From: Coenobita brevimanus
Taxonomy: Eukaryota; Arthropoda; Malacostraca; Decapoda; Coenobitidae
DNA length: 64,000 nucleotides
Assembly: GCA_032717465.1 (NCBI GenBank)
Contig: CM064712.1
Location: 22,465,785 to 22,529,784, forward strand
Direction: 5' to 3'
The position numbers were made by a program, and so were the translations under genes. Within the stretch, counting starts at the first letter, position 1; every line of letters starts with the position of its first letter. Positions 54,881 to 64,000 of the stretch are shown here, piece by piece. The notes beneath the pieces were generated by a model. The model saw only the letters and a program-made list of their open reading frames with translations, was not told where the DNA came from and searched no databases.

Positions 54881-55165
54881 GTCCGTATGCGTCCAGTAGC
54901 GCCTTAGTTTTGTTATCAGTGTCATTCAGGTTTATTTCTAATAAAGTAAAAAAGGACATATTTATCACTAAAGATATCATTGCATTAATCTGCAGTCGTA
55001 TAATTCTGTATCTTACAAATAAATGAGGAGGTTGGTAGGAATACAAATTCAATTTGGCGCACGTTCAGATTGACCAATCACCGCCCGAGGACACGGCGCA
55101 GAGTTACCAATTCCGCCCATCCTCAGCTGGCAAAATCAGTGCGTCAGACTCCGTGGAACCGAGTA
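54881..55165 (-). repeat. Right long terminal inverted repeat
   Basis: Inverse of the left arm, about 285 bases, ending CCGAGTA before the TA duplication. Confidence 0.85.
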
Positions 55166-57501
55166 TAGGTGCAGAGTGAGTGAACGCGGCAAACCCCAAC
55201 CCTTCATCGAATTGTGGGTTGCCAACTGTTATTTAATTACAGTACTAAATACAGTTAAATTACATCATCATATGTACAGGGCAAATCTAACAAATTAATC
55301 TTACTTTTACTTAAACTAAAGTTAGACCAAATATTCCCTTTAACTATGTAAATATCTTAATTCCACATCTGCCTTAACAGGGGAATCTTTCCCTGCTTGC
55401 CACGTCACCTATCGCGCAGACGCAGCTTAGGTCAGTGGAAAATACCACATAATTACATGTATTTACAATGCATAGTTGTCCACTGGGGTTAAATGCAGTA
55501 GCATTTAATTTATCAATAACAAGAATTATTAAAGAGAACGTCGTTTCTGGGTTATTAAAACCGCTTGAATAATTAACAACAGTCTCTACGTCCTCTGCCT
55601 TTAACCAGGGATAACTATGATAAATTTAGAGAGCGCAACTGCTCTGGGGGAAAATATTTCCCACAGTTTTGGGGCCGGCGGAAAATGATACGTTGTATCA
55701 TGTAATATGACCCTTAGCCAAGAGTTCCCTCCATAATTCTCGAGAACCCTGTGCTGCGGCCCTACTAGGTCGCGCCTCTTGACCCGTTTGATCTTCACCT
55801 TTCTCTGAATCCGGAGTGGCTGCTAACTCAAGGGGTACCAGTTTATCAATAGTTTTTATACTGGTATGTCCCCTGCATTTTATTTTTACGAGTCTCAGCA
55901 CCCCTTCAGAATCTGGGTGTGTGGAGATCACTTTAGCTAATGGCCACTGGGATCTTGGCTGTTCAGTCTTCACTAAGACCACATCTCCTATGTTAATAAC
56001 CGATTTGTTGCTGGCAGCTTGAGCTCCATAAAACCTCTCGCGTAGGCTCAAAAGATACTCTTCGCTCCAATGTCTATTCCATGTATCAAACACGCTTTTC
56101 AGACGTTGATATCCCTCCCGAAGGTGTTGTCCTAAATCATTAGTTTCTGTGTTAGGATCATTAACTTCTTCCTGGATATCCACACAAGGCATCGGATGGA
56201 GCTTCCTGCCATATAACATGTGAGCCGGTGTTAAGGCCTCTAGCGAGTCGCTAGTGTCATCTTGATAAGTCAGAGGTCTATTATTAATCCTGGCTTCAAT
56301 TTCAGTTATTACTGTTCTTAAATCTTCTCTCGTGATCTTAGTTCCATGTAATGTTTTCCTCAGGCAGTTCTTGACAATACCAATCATTCTTTCGGTAAAT
56401 TCATTTTGCCATGGAGCTCTTGGAGCTATGAACTGCCAAATACAATTTCGGATTCCCAGCGCCGACTTAACCTTTGGGTCGTTCATTATGTTCAACAGTA
56501 AGGGAGCTGCTCCAACGAAATTAGTTCCGTTGTCGCTTATTAACTTGCCAGGACAAGACCTTCTAGCGGCAAATCTGCGAAAGACATTGAGGAATGTCTC
56601 TGAGCTTAGGTCTTCCGCTAATTCTAGATGGACTGCCCTTGTGTAGGCACAAGTAAATAAACAAATGTAAACTTTATGGGGAGTTTCCTCACCCGTAACA
56701 ATTATAGCCCCTGTGTAGTCCACTCCTGTTATATGGAAGGGCCGACTTATGCACACCCTTTCCTTCGGTAGGGCTGGTGGTCCAGGGTAGTTAAAAGGTC
56801 TCTGCTCATACCTCCTACAAATGATGCAGTTTTTGAGATATTTTTTAATAACCTGTCTACCCTTAGGAATCCAGTACCTTTCCCGCATTTTGGGCTAAGG
56901 TCTGCGGTACACCTCCATGGAGAGTGGAATCATGGGCTTCCTTTATAATAAGTTGTACAAAGCATCCACTCTTAGGTAATAAAATGGGATGTTTGGTTTG
57001 GATGGGCAAGTCAGCCTTTACCAATCGGCCTCGACATCTTATCAGACCTTTTCCGTCTAAGAACAAGCCTAAATTCTTCATCAGCTTATTCCCTTTTCCA
57101 GTGTCTTGGCCTAAAAGTTTATATATTTCCCCGTAAGAATTTCTTTGTACTCTTTTCAGCCAGTATTCTAGGGGATCTAATTTCTGAAACCCCACCTTCT
57201 TATTCAAAAATTCAACAACCAATTTAGTAGTACAGTACACCCTCATTATCGACGTTTTTTTTATTGACGGATTTGATTATCAACGTTTTTTTTGTCTCCT
57301 GGGAGTTAAATTATTATTATTAAAAAAATAAAAAAATAAAGAATTGTATTGGCACCTCCTAGCAAGTTTGCGCGCCATCCCGCCAGGTGTCTCTGGCTGC
57401 TCGCAGCATGTTCCCGCCGACCCAACAAACAACAGCATCAGTACACGTTTGTCTGTTGTTCTCATATCGTGTTCGGCCACATCTATCGTGCTTTCGCGAT
57501 C

Positions 57502-58353
57502 ATCAAGGCTCCGAAGCGCCCTTGTAATACTCCAACTGGAAATAAGGCAGCTAAGAGAGCAAGGAAAGTACTTACCTTGGAAGTAAAGAACGAAATATTA
57601 CAAAAACTTAGAAGTGGAATGAGCTATGCAGCGGTTGGTCACGAGTATGGCATGAATGAGTCCAGTGTTCGTGGCATAAAATGGAGAGAAAAAGACATTA
57701 AAGATGCTCTGGCTTCGTGCACACCAGGATCGGCTAAAGTAACGATGCATGTGAGAGATGATGCCTTGGTGAAGGTGGAAAAGGCACTGAATATTTGGAT
57801 TGAGGACTTAAACCGTCGACACGTGCCGCTAGACTCCCAGTTCATCTGAAACAAAGCAAAACAACTCTACGCTCGGTTTCCTGGTGAAAGCAGTGGTGTT
57901 GGTGAAGATAATGGTGATGAAAGTGAGGCAGGTGAAAATAGTGATGATGGTGATGAAAGTAATGACGATGGTGATAGGCCTAGTAATGTTGGTGCTTCTA
58001 GGCAAAAGAAATTTGCAGCCAGCAAGGGCTGGTTCGAGAATTTTAAGAAAAGGTATGGCCTACATAACATTAAGATGACTGGTGTAGCAGCTTCAGCAGA
58101 TCAGATAGCAGGAGAATCTTACCCACGTGACTTTGCTGAACTTATAAGGGAGAAAGGGTACAGGCATGAACAAGTGTTTAATGCGGACGAAACACGCCTG
58201 TGGTGGAAGAAAATGCCTAAAAGAACGTACATTTCGAAGAAGGAGAAAAGTGCGCCAGGCTTTAAAGCAGCAAAAGATCGTGTGTCTGTGCTGTTGTGTG
58301 GTAATGCAGAAGGACATATGATAAAACCCATGCTCCTGTATCATTTGTTATAA
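57502..58353 (+). pseudogene. Truncated Tigger transposase (CENP-B-like DNA-binding part)
   Basis: The recognisable protein begins near KAPKRPCNTPTGN, where the expected ATG reads ATC at 57502. It continues with a CENP-B-type helix-turn-helix (VLTLEVKNEILQKLRSG, YGMNESSVRGI), an in-frame TGA at 57847-57849, an acidic stretch (GEDNGDESEAGENSDDGDE), and then KGWFENFKKRYGLHN of the second DNA-binding domain. The catalytic region starts with FNADETRLWWK (first Asp), PGFKAAKDRVSVLLCGNAEG and MIKPML, and then stops at 58353. The second Asp and the third acidic residue are absent. A full Tigger transposase is several hundred residues longer. It is DNA-binding at most. Confidence 0.85.
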
Positions 58354-59100
58354 TGTTAAAGACGAGTTGGATTTTTTGTCAATAAAGGATATTTCTTGCA
58401 AAAGTTAGGCAGAGATTAAATATGAAATATACGAGCATAAGGAGAGTTGAATTTTCCTAAAAGAAGATCCTAGCGAAAGCTAGGCTAAGATTCATCTTTG
58501 ATAGCATAAACTGCCATACAGTCGTGAAAATTTAGGTCTGGGAGAAATGGAATATCAAGAATGAAAGGAAGCTCTTGAGAATGAAAGTAAATAGGAGAGC
58601 GTGGTCTCTCTGGTATGAGCTAGCAGCACTGGCGTGTGTTGTGAAGATCGGTGCGAACAGCTGATCTAACGTAACACTTGCCCCACACTCTCAGTTATTA
58701 GAACGTATGAATGACCACCATTGCTGCTTTCGTTTTTTTTTTTTTTTTTACACACTCGGTTATGTAAACATATGGATGGCTACAACTGCTGGTTTCGCCT
58801 TTTATTTTTAGATGAAGTGAGGTGTAAGTGGAGAGAGAAGTGATAATACAGCAGCCATTACAAGTTGAGGTCCAGTGTACGACCACTATGCATCAACATC
58901 AGAGATTATGCTATTTTTTCCATAATTCTTTACTTAATATAAGTAGTTTTATTATGATATTCAGTTTTTCAATTGCCTAACTAATTTATTTCTAAGAAAC
59001 ACTAAAACTAAACTCCATATTACATACGAGTGATTGAAGGGATATTAAAATATATAAATAAAGGGTACCTGACCAGACGAAAATCGGTATCGACGGTTTT
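58354..59100. other. Non-coding remainder of the Tigger copy
   Basis: No transposase similarity after 58353. AAAGGATATTTCTTGCAAAA and similar AT-rich words lead to the right terminus. Probably filler acquired when the element lost its catalytic region. Confidence 0.6.
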
Positions 59101-62100
59101 AGGCATCGACGGGTATCTTAGGTACCTATCCCTCGTCGATAATGAGGGTGTACTGTATTTAGAAGTTGTCTTATTGATGAAAATCGGCTGATGTCAGTCA
59201 CTTCTGGCTCAGGTACTACAGGATCCAAGTTCACTGCACTAATCTCAGCAATACTGTACTGTTTCTGTTCAGGCCAATCCTTAGTGAGTAACCATTTAGG
59301 ACATTTAAACCACAAGTTATCTTTGATCAGTCTCTTTACGGTCGAACCTCTCGAGAGCAGATCAGCTGGATTTTGTTTGGAGGACACATGCATGAATTTA
59401 AATTTGGAAGATAGCTCTTTAATAGTCTTCACTCTATTACGGACAAAAGGAATTTTACTGTCTTCCTTCCCTATCCAGTAAAGACAAATCTCACTGTCAG
59501 TCCATATGTAAATATCCTCAAACTGAGTATCAAGAGTAGTGGTTATATACCTGGCCAATTTAGTTCCTACTTCTATGGAAGCCAATTCCATTTGAGGTAG
59601 GGTTCTTTCTTTAATTGGCGCAACTCTGGCTTTGGACATTATAATCTTACTATCCTCTCCTGTTGCGCAATAAGCTACTGCTCCATAGGCCCTTTGAGAA
59701 GCATCACAGAATATGTGTAAGTGCGAATTCTCATTACTGTTTATTTTCCTGGGAATACATATGCTTGATGTAGTTTCAAACTCCTTTCTAATCTGTTCCC
59801 ATTGTTCCACATATGTCTCACCTAATTCAGTGTCCCAGTCTAACTTTTCTCGCCAAGCCTCCTGTACTAAACATTTGCCCCTAATAACTATAGGACTAAC
59901 AAATCCTAATGGGCCAAATAGCTTGGAAACCTGACTTAACAAGGACCTCTTGGTGAGAGTGACATCAGAGAACTTAATTGGTTTCAAACTTATTACATCG
60001 TCTGCTGTATCCCAGTTAAGACCTAACACATTTTGAGTTTTGGGAATGTCAAAATCTGGATAGTCCTCTTGTATTTTATTCCTCAAAAGCAGTGAATTTG
60101 TATTCCAGCTCTGTAACGGCAAATTTGCCTTCCCACATTCGGAATTGGCTATTTCATAAGCCTTCAAAGCTTCCAATTCTGTATCAGCAACACCTTGCAA
60201 ATTATCCATATAAAAAGCCTGCCCTATTTCTGGACATTTGGCATTTTCAAAATGATGCTTTAAAGTGTTGCAAAGTAGGAAAGGACTAGCACAAGAGCCA
60301 AAGAGCACCGATCGGAAACAGTAAGTTTTCAATGGACTATCCTCATTTTGAGGATCATGAGGCCAGAGGAATTTTGTAAATTTCCTATCCTCATCTCTCA
60401 GTCCTATTCTGAGAAAAGCCTTACTAATGTCTGCTGTGTAAGCGTAAGGTTTCTCTCTAAATCTTAGTAACACATTCCCTAACTTCTCTGTTAGTGTAGG
60501 TCCAGAGTATAGGCAATCGTTCAAGCTAGCTGATCCCTTGGACGCTTTACTACTACAGTTGAATACTATCCTTATGGGAGTAGTTACTGAATCCTTGCTT
60601 ACAGCATGATGTGGTAAGTAGTGTCCTTCTTTGTGGTTAACAGGGTATTCTACCTCTTCTATTAATTTATTCTTCAATTGATCCATTATAATATTATCAT
60701 ATAGGATCAGATGTTCTGGTTTATCTCTCAACTTTCTTAGAAGAGAATTTAACTGAGCTTTAGCTGCTTGGTAATTTGTTGGTAACTCTGAATGGTTTAG
60801 TTTCCATGGTAATCCTACCCAATACTGTCCATCCTTAAATCCCACAGACTGATTACACAGATCTTCAGTGGTTGGTTCCTCAGAGTGTATTCCTACACTG
60901 TCTAGGTCCCACAGTTTGTGTACAGGTTCAATATTTTCATCCAACAAGTCATTTATCTGAGTAGGTTCTAATTCTGCACCTATTCTAGCTACCATCAATG
61001 ACTGTGTGGGGGTAACAAAGACTGAGTCTACTAGTTTTGCCTCTCCTTTAACTTGTTTTGGAAAAGGCAATTGACCCATAATAAGGTTACCTCCTGGACT
61101 CTTGAACAACTGTACCTTATTCCTTTTGAAAGTCCTATGTAGGAATCTTCCACAATAATCAGAACCAATTATCATTTTTATGGGACCCACAGTATCTGAT
61201 TCCACATTCCGTTTACCCAACTTTATCCCTGAGCTTTGCAGATGATCAGAGGTTTCCTTCAATCCCTTTATGTATATACTTGTCTCCATTGTATCAAGCA
61301 CAGCTGCTGTTATACGGCATTTATATCTGCCTAATTGTATTACAGGTCTAACTAAATCAAAAGACTGAGCCTTCCTAGTTGTCAAGAATCCTGTAATGGC
61401 TAGATTTACCTTGCCGATAACTGGTAACTTTAATTTCTCCACAATGTCTGCAGAAATGAAGGTTTTCTGAGCACCCGTATCAAACAGGGTACATACCAAT
61501 TGGTTTCTATTCTCAAACAGTGCTTTCACATCTGCTATTGGTACTGCAGCTGACATTACTAATGGAGCATTCCCTTTTGCAATTGTCATATTGACGCTTG
61601 CAGGTTTAGGAACCTCAATTTTCATCCTAGGGCATAAAGCACCATGATGATGATCTTTTTTGCATTTAAAGCAAAGATTTAATTTAGTCTTACAGTCCGC
61701 GGCAGCATGTTCGGAGTTCATACAGATTATACAACACCCCAGTTCCTGAAGCTTCCCTACTCTAGAAGCATAATCAGGGTAGTGCTGACAAAATACACTG
61801 GAATGTTGCTCACCGCAAAAGACACAAACTTTCCTGTCTTTTACCATGGAAGGTTTTATTTCCTTAATATCCTCAGCATGTCTATTCCTTATCTTTAATA
61901 CTTTATCCTCGGCCTTTGTGGAGCTAAGGAAAGTACCTATCTCTTCTTTAGGCACATACTTAGTCTTCACTGACTTAGCTTTCCCAATCAGTTGGTTAAT
62001 GGGCTTTTTCTTTACTTCAGTCTTCTGTTTGACCTCAGTAGTGTTTAATGTTCCTTGCAAATGTTTACAGAGTTGCATCAAGCCTTCCTCTATCTCTTCA

Positions 62101-62906
62101 CAGGAGAAATTATCCTTCTGGTACCTACCATACAAAGCATCCTTGGTTTTCGGTGGTAGCTTTAAGGACACAATTCTTGAAAGCACCCAATCTGATGTTT
62201 TAATATCTTCGTAAGTACCTAAGGTCCTTAATTTACAACTTATTGCAATTCTAAATTTTTGCAAGGAATCAAAATCGTGCCTAGGCATGGGTAATTCTAT
62301 TTGAGCCCGCAATAATTGATTTATAATTTGTTCCCTGTCTTCGTAATTTTGTCTAAGGATGGTCAAAGCCACTTCATAGTTATTTTCTTCTACTGGTAAT
62401 TCTTTTATCAGTTGATATGGTGTTCCTTTGACCTGTCCTAACAAATACGTAAGTTTGGTGACTTTAGGGAGATCTGTTCTATCGTGTACCAAATATCTGA
62501 ACTGATCCCAGAAGGATTTCCAGTTCTGCTCTCCATCAAATTCTGGAAGCGTTATTTGTGGTAACACAGCTCTACTCTGCTGTGCCACAACTTGTGTTTC
62601 CGCGGCAGTGTCAGCTAATTCTGACTCTAGTGTCTTTACTACAGTTAAGTATTCTTCTAATTTGTCTTCAAACTTCGTAGTTTCTGACTCTAAGAGTTCC
62701 TTATTCTCAGCCTTTACTATAGCCGCTTCTAAAGTTAAGTAACTCTCTTCGTACTTACTCCATCGATCTTTCAGAATATTTAGGAGACTATTTATTCTCT
62801 CCTTGGACAGAGGTATTTGGTCCAACGACTGGTTACAATCATTTATGGCTCTAGTTACCCATCCTGCCTTACTACTAGAAGATCTTTGCAATAAAGAAAC
62901 AGACAT

Positions 62907-63219
62907 GTTGACGGAGTTCTAATTTAATAATTTAATTATGAATTCCAACCACAATTTTACCTCAACTTAGTAATGATTTGATTATTTTAAATTTTGAAGA
63001 GGGTAGGGATTAAGTCCTCATTGTGCAAATTATCCCCTCTCCCAATTTCGTAATATTCATTACAGCTCAGCTAATTATTTAATTTAGCTTTGAGGAGTGT
63101 AGGGATTAGGTCTATAATTTCAACCTATTCCCCAGGGTTATTAAACCTCTAGGGTTTTATTCCATCCCCACACTCAATTGCCAAAACACCCATATTCCCC
63201 GAGCTCAGAATTTATTACC
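62907..63219. other. BEL leader next to gag, no coding seen
   Basis: AT-rich leader with repeated AATTTAATTATTTAA-like words and two similar blocks (GAGGGTAGGGATTAAG near 62998 and GAGTGTAGGGATTAGG near 63095). Confidence 0.55.
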
Positions 63220-63629
63220 TCAATACTCCATAGGCCCACCCATAGCTTGTACAGCATAGAACTCTCCTTTCTTATGTTCTACATAATTTATAAATTTCTG
63301 CAGAACCGCTTCCCTACCATGATGGTTCCAATGTATACCATCAGATTTCAACATTGCTTGGAAGGGCTTGGCATTAAAATGTATGAAATCCCTTCCCTTC
63401 CTGGCCCGTTGCAACTTTCGGTTTACAGCTCTGCTAATTAATTTATATGTTCCATAACAAACTGGAGAGCCATACTGTATGGCAGGTTCCTTGGCTCGAG
63501 GAGGGTTATGGCTACTGAGGATTTACAAGAGCTCTCTATGGCTCCTACCACTGCTAAAATATTCTCCACTACTTCATTGCAACCAAACGTAGTAGTAGCT
63601 TTGCCCATTAAAAGCAACTTTAAACACAT
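63220..63629 (-). pseudogene. Leader ORF of BEL resembling an SGNH/GDSL hydrolase C-terminus
   Basis: Two minus-strand frames (63629-63438 and 63414-63220) lie between the primer-binding site and gag and join with a single shift near 63437. The first reads NEVVENILAVVGAI and VAITLLEPRNLPY. The second reads RDFIHFNAKPF and SDGIHWNHHGREAVLQKF. The DGIHWNHHG motif and the preceding LLEPR element match the block V and block III style of SGNH hydrolases (Asp and His of the catalytic triad). The N-terminal GDS block is not visible. An esterase-like ORF ahead of gag is not a standard BEL feature, so this is a tentative reading. Confidence 0.4.
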
Positions 63630-63651
63630 TCAGCTCCTCGGCACACATCGG

Positions 63652-63672
63652 TTATCCTCACTCGGGGCACCA
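63652..63672 (-). promoter_or_regulatory. BEL primer-binding site
   Basis: TGGTGCCCCGAGTGAGGATA on the minus strand lies four bases after the 5' LTR end. It is the usual position and form of a tRNA primer site in BEL elements. Confidence 0.75.
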
Positions 63673-63676
63673 AAAA

Positions 63677-64000
63677 TGTGAAAAATGTTGATTAGTTCTG
63701 GTAAACAAATCGGGCCCCTTTTTCTGGGCACCAAAATGTGAGAAATGTTTAATGTATCCAAGTCGGTATCCCTGCCGGGACACCGCTATGCAAGAATTTT
63801 CTCGCTACACAACTCGTAGGTCGTTACTCTTCCCTAAAGTTGTCTAAGTAAATCAAACAAGTCTCAGAGTTAGGTGATAGGTAAATTAAATTTAACTCAC
63901 CTACAATACTATTCTTCTATCTTATCTCTTCGCTAATCCCCCCTTGAATTGGCCAATTCGTAAAGGTTGCTTAGCTATATGAAGAGGGAGTGATTGTTAA
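63677..64000 (-). repeat. BEL 5' LTR, partial (runs off the window)
   Basis: Matches 51247-51570 of the 3' LTR with two differences (CGGTATCC against CAGTATCC, and GATTGTT against GATCGTT). The region homologous to the DDE transposon insertion site is beyond the window, so an empty site cannot be checked here. Confidence 0.9.

Larger units (their letters stand above)
51693..55165 (+). mobile_element. IS630-Tc1-mariner-type transposon with ~290-bp inverted repeats
   Basis: Inverted repeats 51693-51990 and 54881-55165 begin TACTCGGTTCCACGGAGTC and end GACGCATACGGAC, with TA duplicated on both sides (51691-51692 and 55166-55167). The two arms have diverged noticeably. The 3473-bp element carries one DDE transposase gene with an unusually long spacing between the last two catalytic residues. 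It lies within the BEL 3' LTR. Confidence 0.88.
51247..55581 (-). repeat. BEL 3' LTR, interrupted
   Basis: About 860 bases of LTR once the 3475 inserted bases (transposon plus TA duplication) are removed. It begins at 55581 (TGTTGTTAATT on the minus strand) just after GGCAGAGGACGTAGAGAC, a likely polypurine tract. At about 51296-51318 it holds an internal echo of the LTR end plus primer-binding site (CACATTTTGGTGCCC on the minus strand). Confidence 0.85.
57233..59155 (+). mobile_element. Tigger (pogo) transposon inserted in BEL pol
   Basis: Termini CAGTACACCCTCATTATCG on the left and its inverse on the right, flanked by TA (57231-57232 and 59156-59157). The 1923-bp element encodes only the N-terminal part of a Tigger transposase. 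The CAG start and TA target are typical of the pogo group. Removing it restores continuity of the BEL pol frame on the minus strand. Confidence 0.9.
55698..62906 (-). pseudogene. BEL/Pao gag-pol polyprotein, split by Tigger and one frameshift
   Basis: ATG 62906 starts a gag with coiled-coil-like residues 1-110 and a DUF1759-like region at about 113-290. CCHC-type zinc knuckles lie at about 360-426 (CVFCGEQHSSVFCQHY, CFKCKKDHHHGALC). An aspartic protease has DTGA at about 476, RT spans about 755-960 with YMDN at 899-902, and RNase H follows from about 1064 (HIFCDAS, IWTDSEICLYW). The frame meets the Tigger at 59155 and resumes at 57230 with the H2C2 integrase finger (HDSTLHGGVPQTLAQ). It shifts by one base near 56885, then continues with KNCIICRRYE, the integrase core (VDYTGAI, ISDNGTNFVG, FTERMIG) and a DUF5641-like tail. 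Total coding length without Tigger is about 1760 codons, normal for BEL. Confidence 0.9.
51247..64000 (-). mobile_element. BEL/Pao LTR retrotransposon with two nested transposons
   Basis: Reading on the minus strand: 5' LTR (from beyond 64000 to 63677), primer-binding site, leader, gag-pol (62906 to 55698), purine-rich stretch, and 3' LTR (55581 to 51247). LTRs begin TGTTGTTAATT and end CATTTTTCACA. Over the 324 bases of 5' LTR in view I count two differences from the 3' LTR, so the insertion is young. A Tigger lies in pol and a DDE transposon in the 3' LTR. The 5' flank and its target duplication are outside the window. Confidence 0.9.

Overview
This window reads as a repeat-dominated stretch of a eukaryotic, probably decapod crustacean, genome (the taxon is an inference). 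The reasons are very dense CA/CT/GATA microsatellites, spliceosomal introns, tRNA-derived SINEs, and arthropod-type RTE, CR1/Jockey-superfamily, BEL/Pao, PIF/Harbinger, Tigger and Tc1/mariner-like elements. No host gene is certain. The only candidate is one possible first coding exon at 50281-50440. No bacterial genes, rRNA, CRISPR or operons were seen.

Layout. 1-2.1 kb: low-complexity DNA and an old tandem duplication. 2.1-5.25 kb: a near full-length but broken RTE-type LINE on the minus strand, ending in a GATA-type tail. 5.3-8.5 kb: a SINE fragment, an endonuclease fragment of a second RTE lineage, compound microsatellites, and the 3' half of a jockey-like LINE. 8.5-12.6 kb: a non-autonomous LTR element with no gag-pol, whose 5' LTR holds an internal 465-bp duplication. 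12.6-18 kb: a GGT-rich tract, a tRNA-derived SINE, a truncated CR1/Jockey-type LINE, nested TTAA-type MITEs, and RTE tails in a minisatellite. 18-26.4 kb: two full-length copies of that LINE (ORF1 plus ORF2), head to tail on the minus strand. 26.8-31.6 kb: two copies of an unclassified element with an 11-residue protein repeat and a terminal hairpin. 31.6-43.3 kb: short RTE tails, minisatellites, a MITE-like inverted repeat, SINEs and LINE 3' ends. 43.3-49.6 kb: two more RTE copies, one split by a complete PIF/Harbinger transposon. 51.2-64 kb: a young BEL/Pao retrotransposon on the minus strand, running off the right edge. A Tigger copy sits in its pol, and a 3.5-kb DDE transposon with ~290-bp inverted repeats sits in its 3' LTR.

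How the parts relate. The Harbinger element supplies its own DDE transposase and a MADF-type partner from opposite strands. Their exons interlock: each gene has one exon inside the intron of the other. The BEL LTRs differ at 2 of about 324 comparable bases, so the two transposons inside it inserted recently although both carry broken transposases. That implies mobilisation in trans. The LINEs supply RT and endonuclease, and the SINEs are likely passengers.
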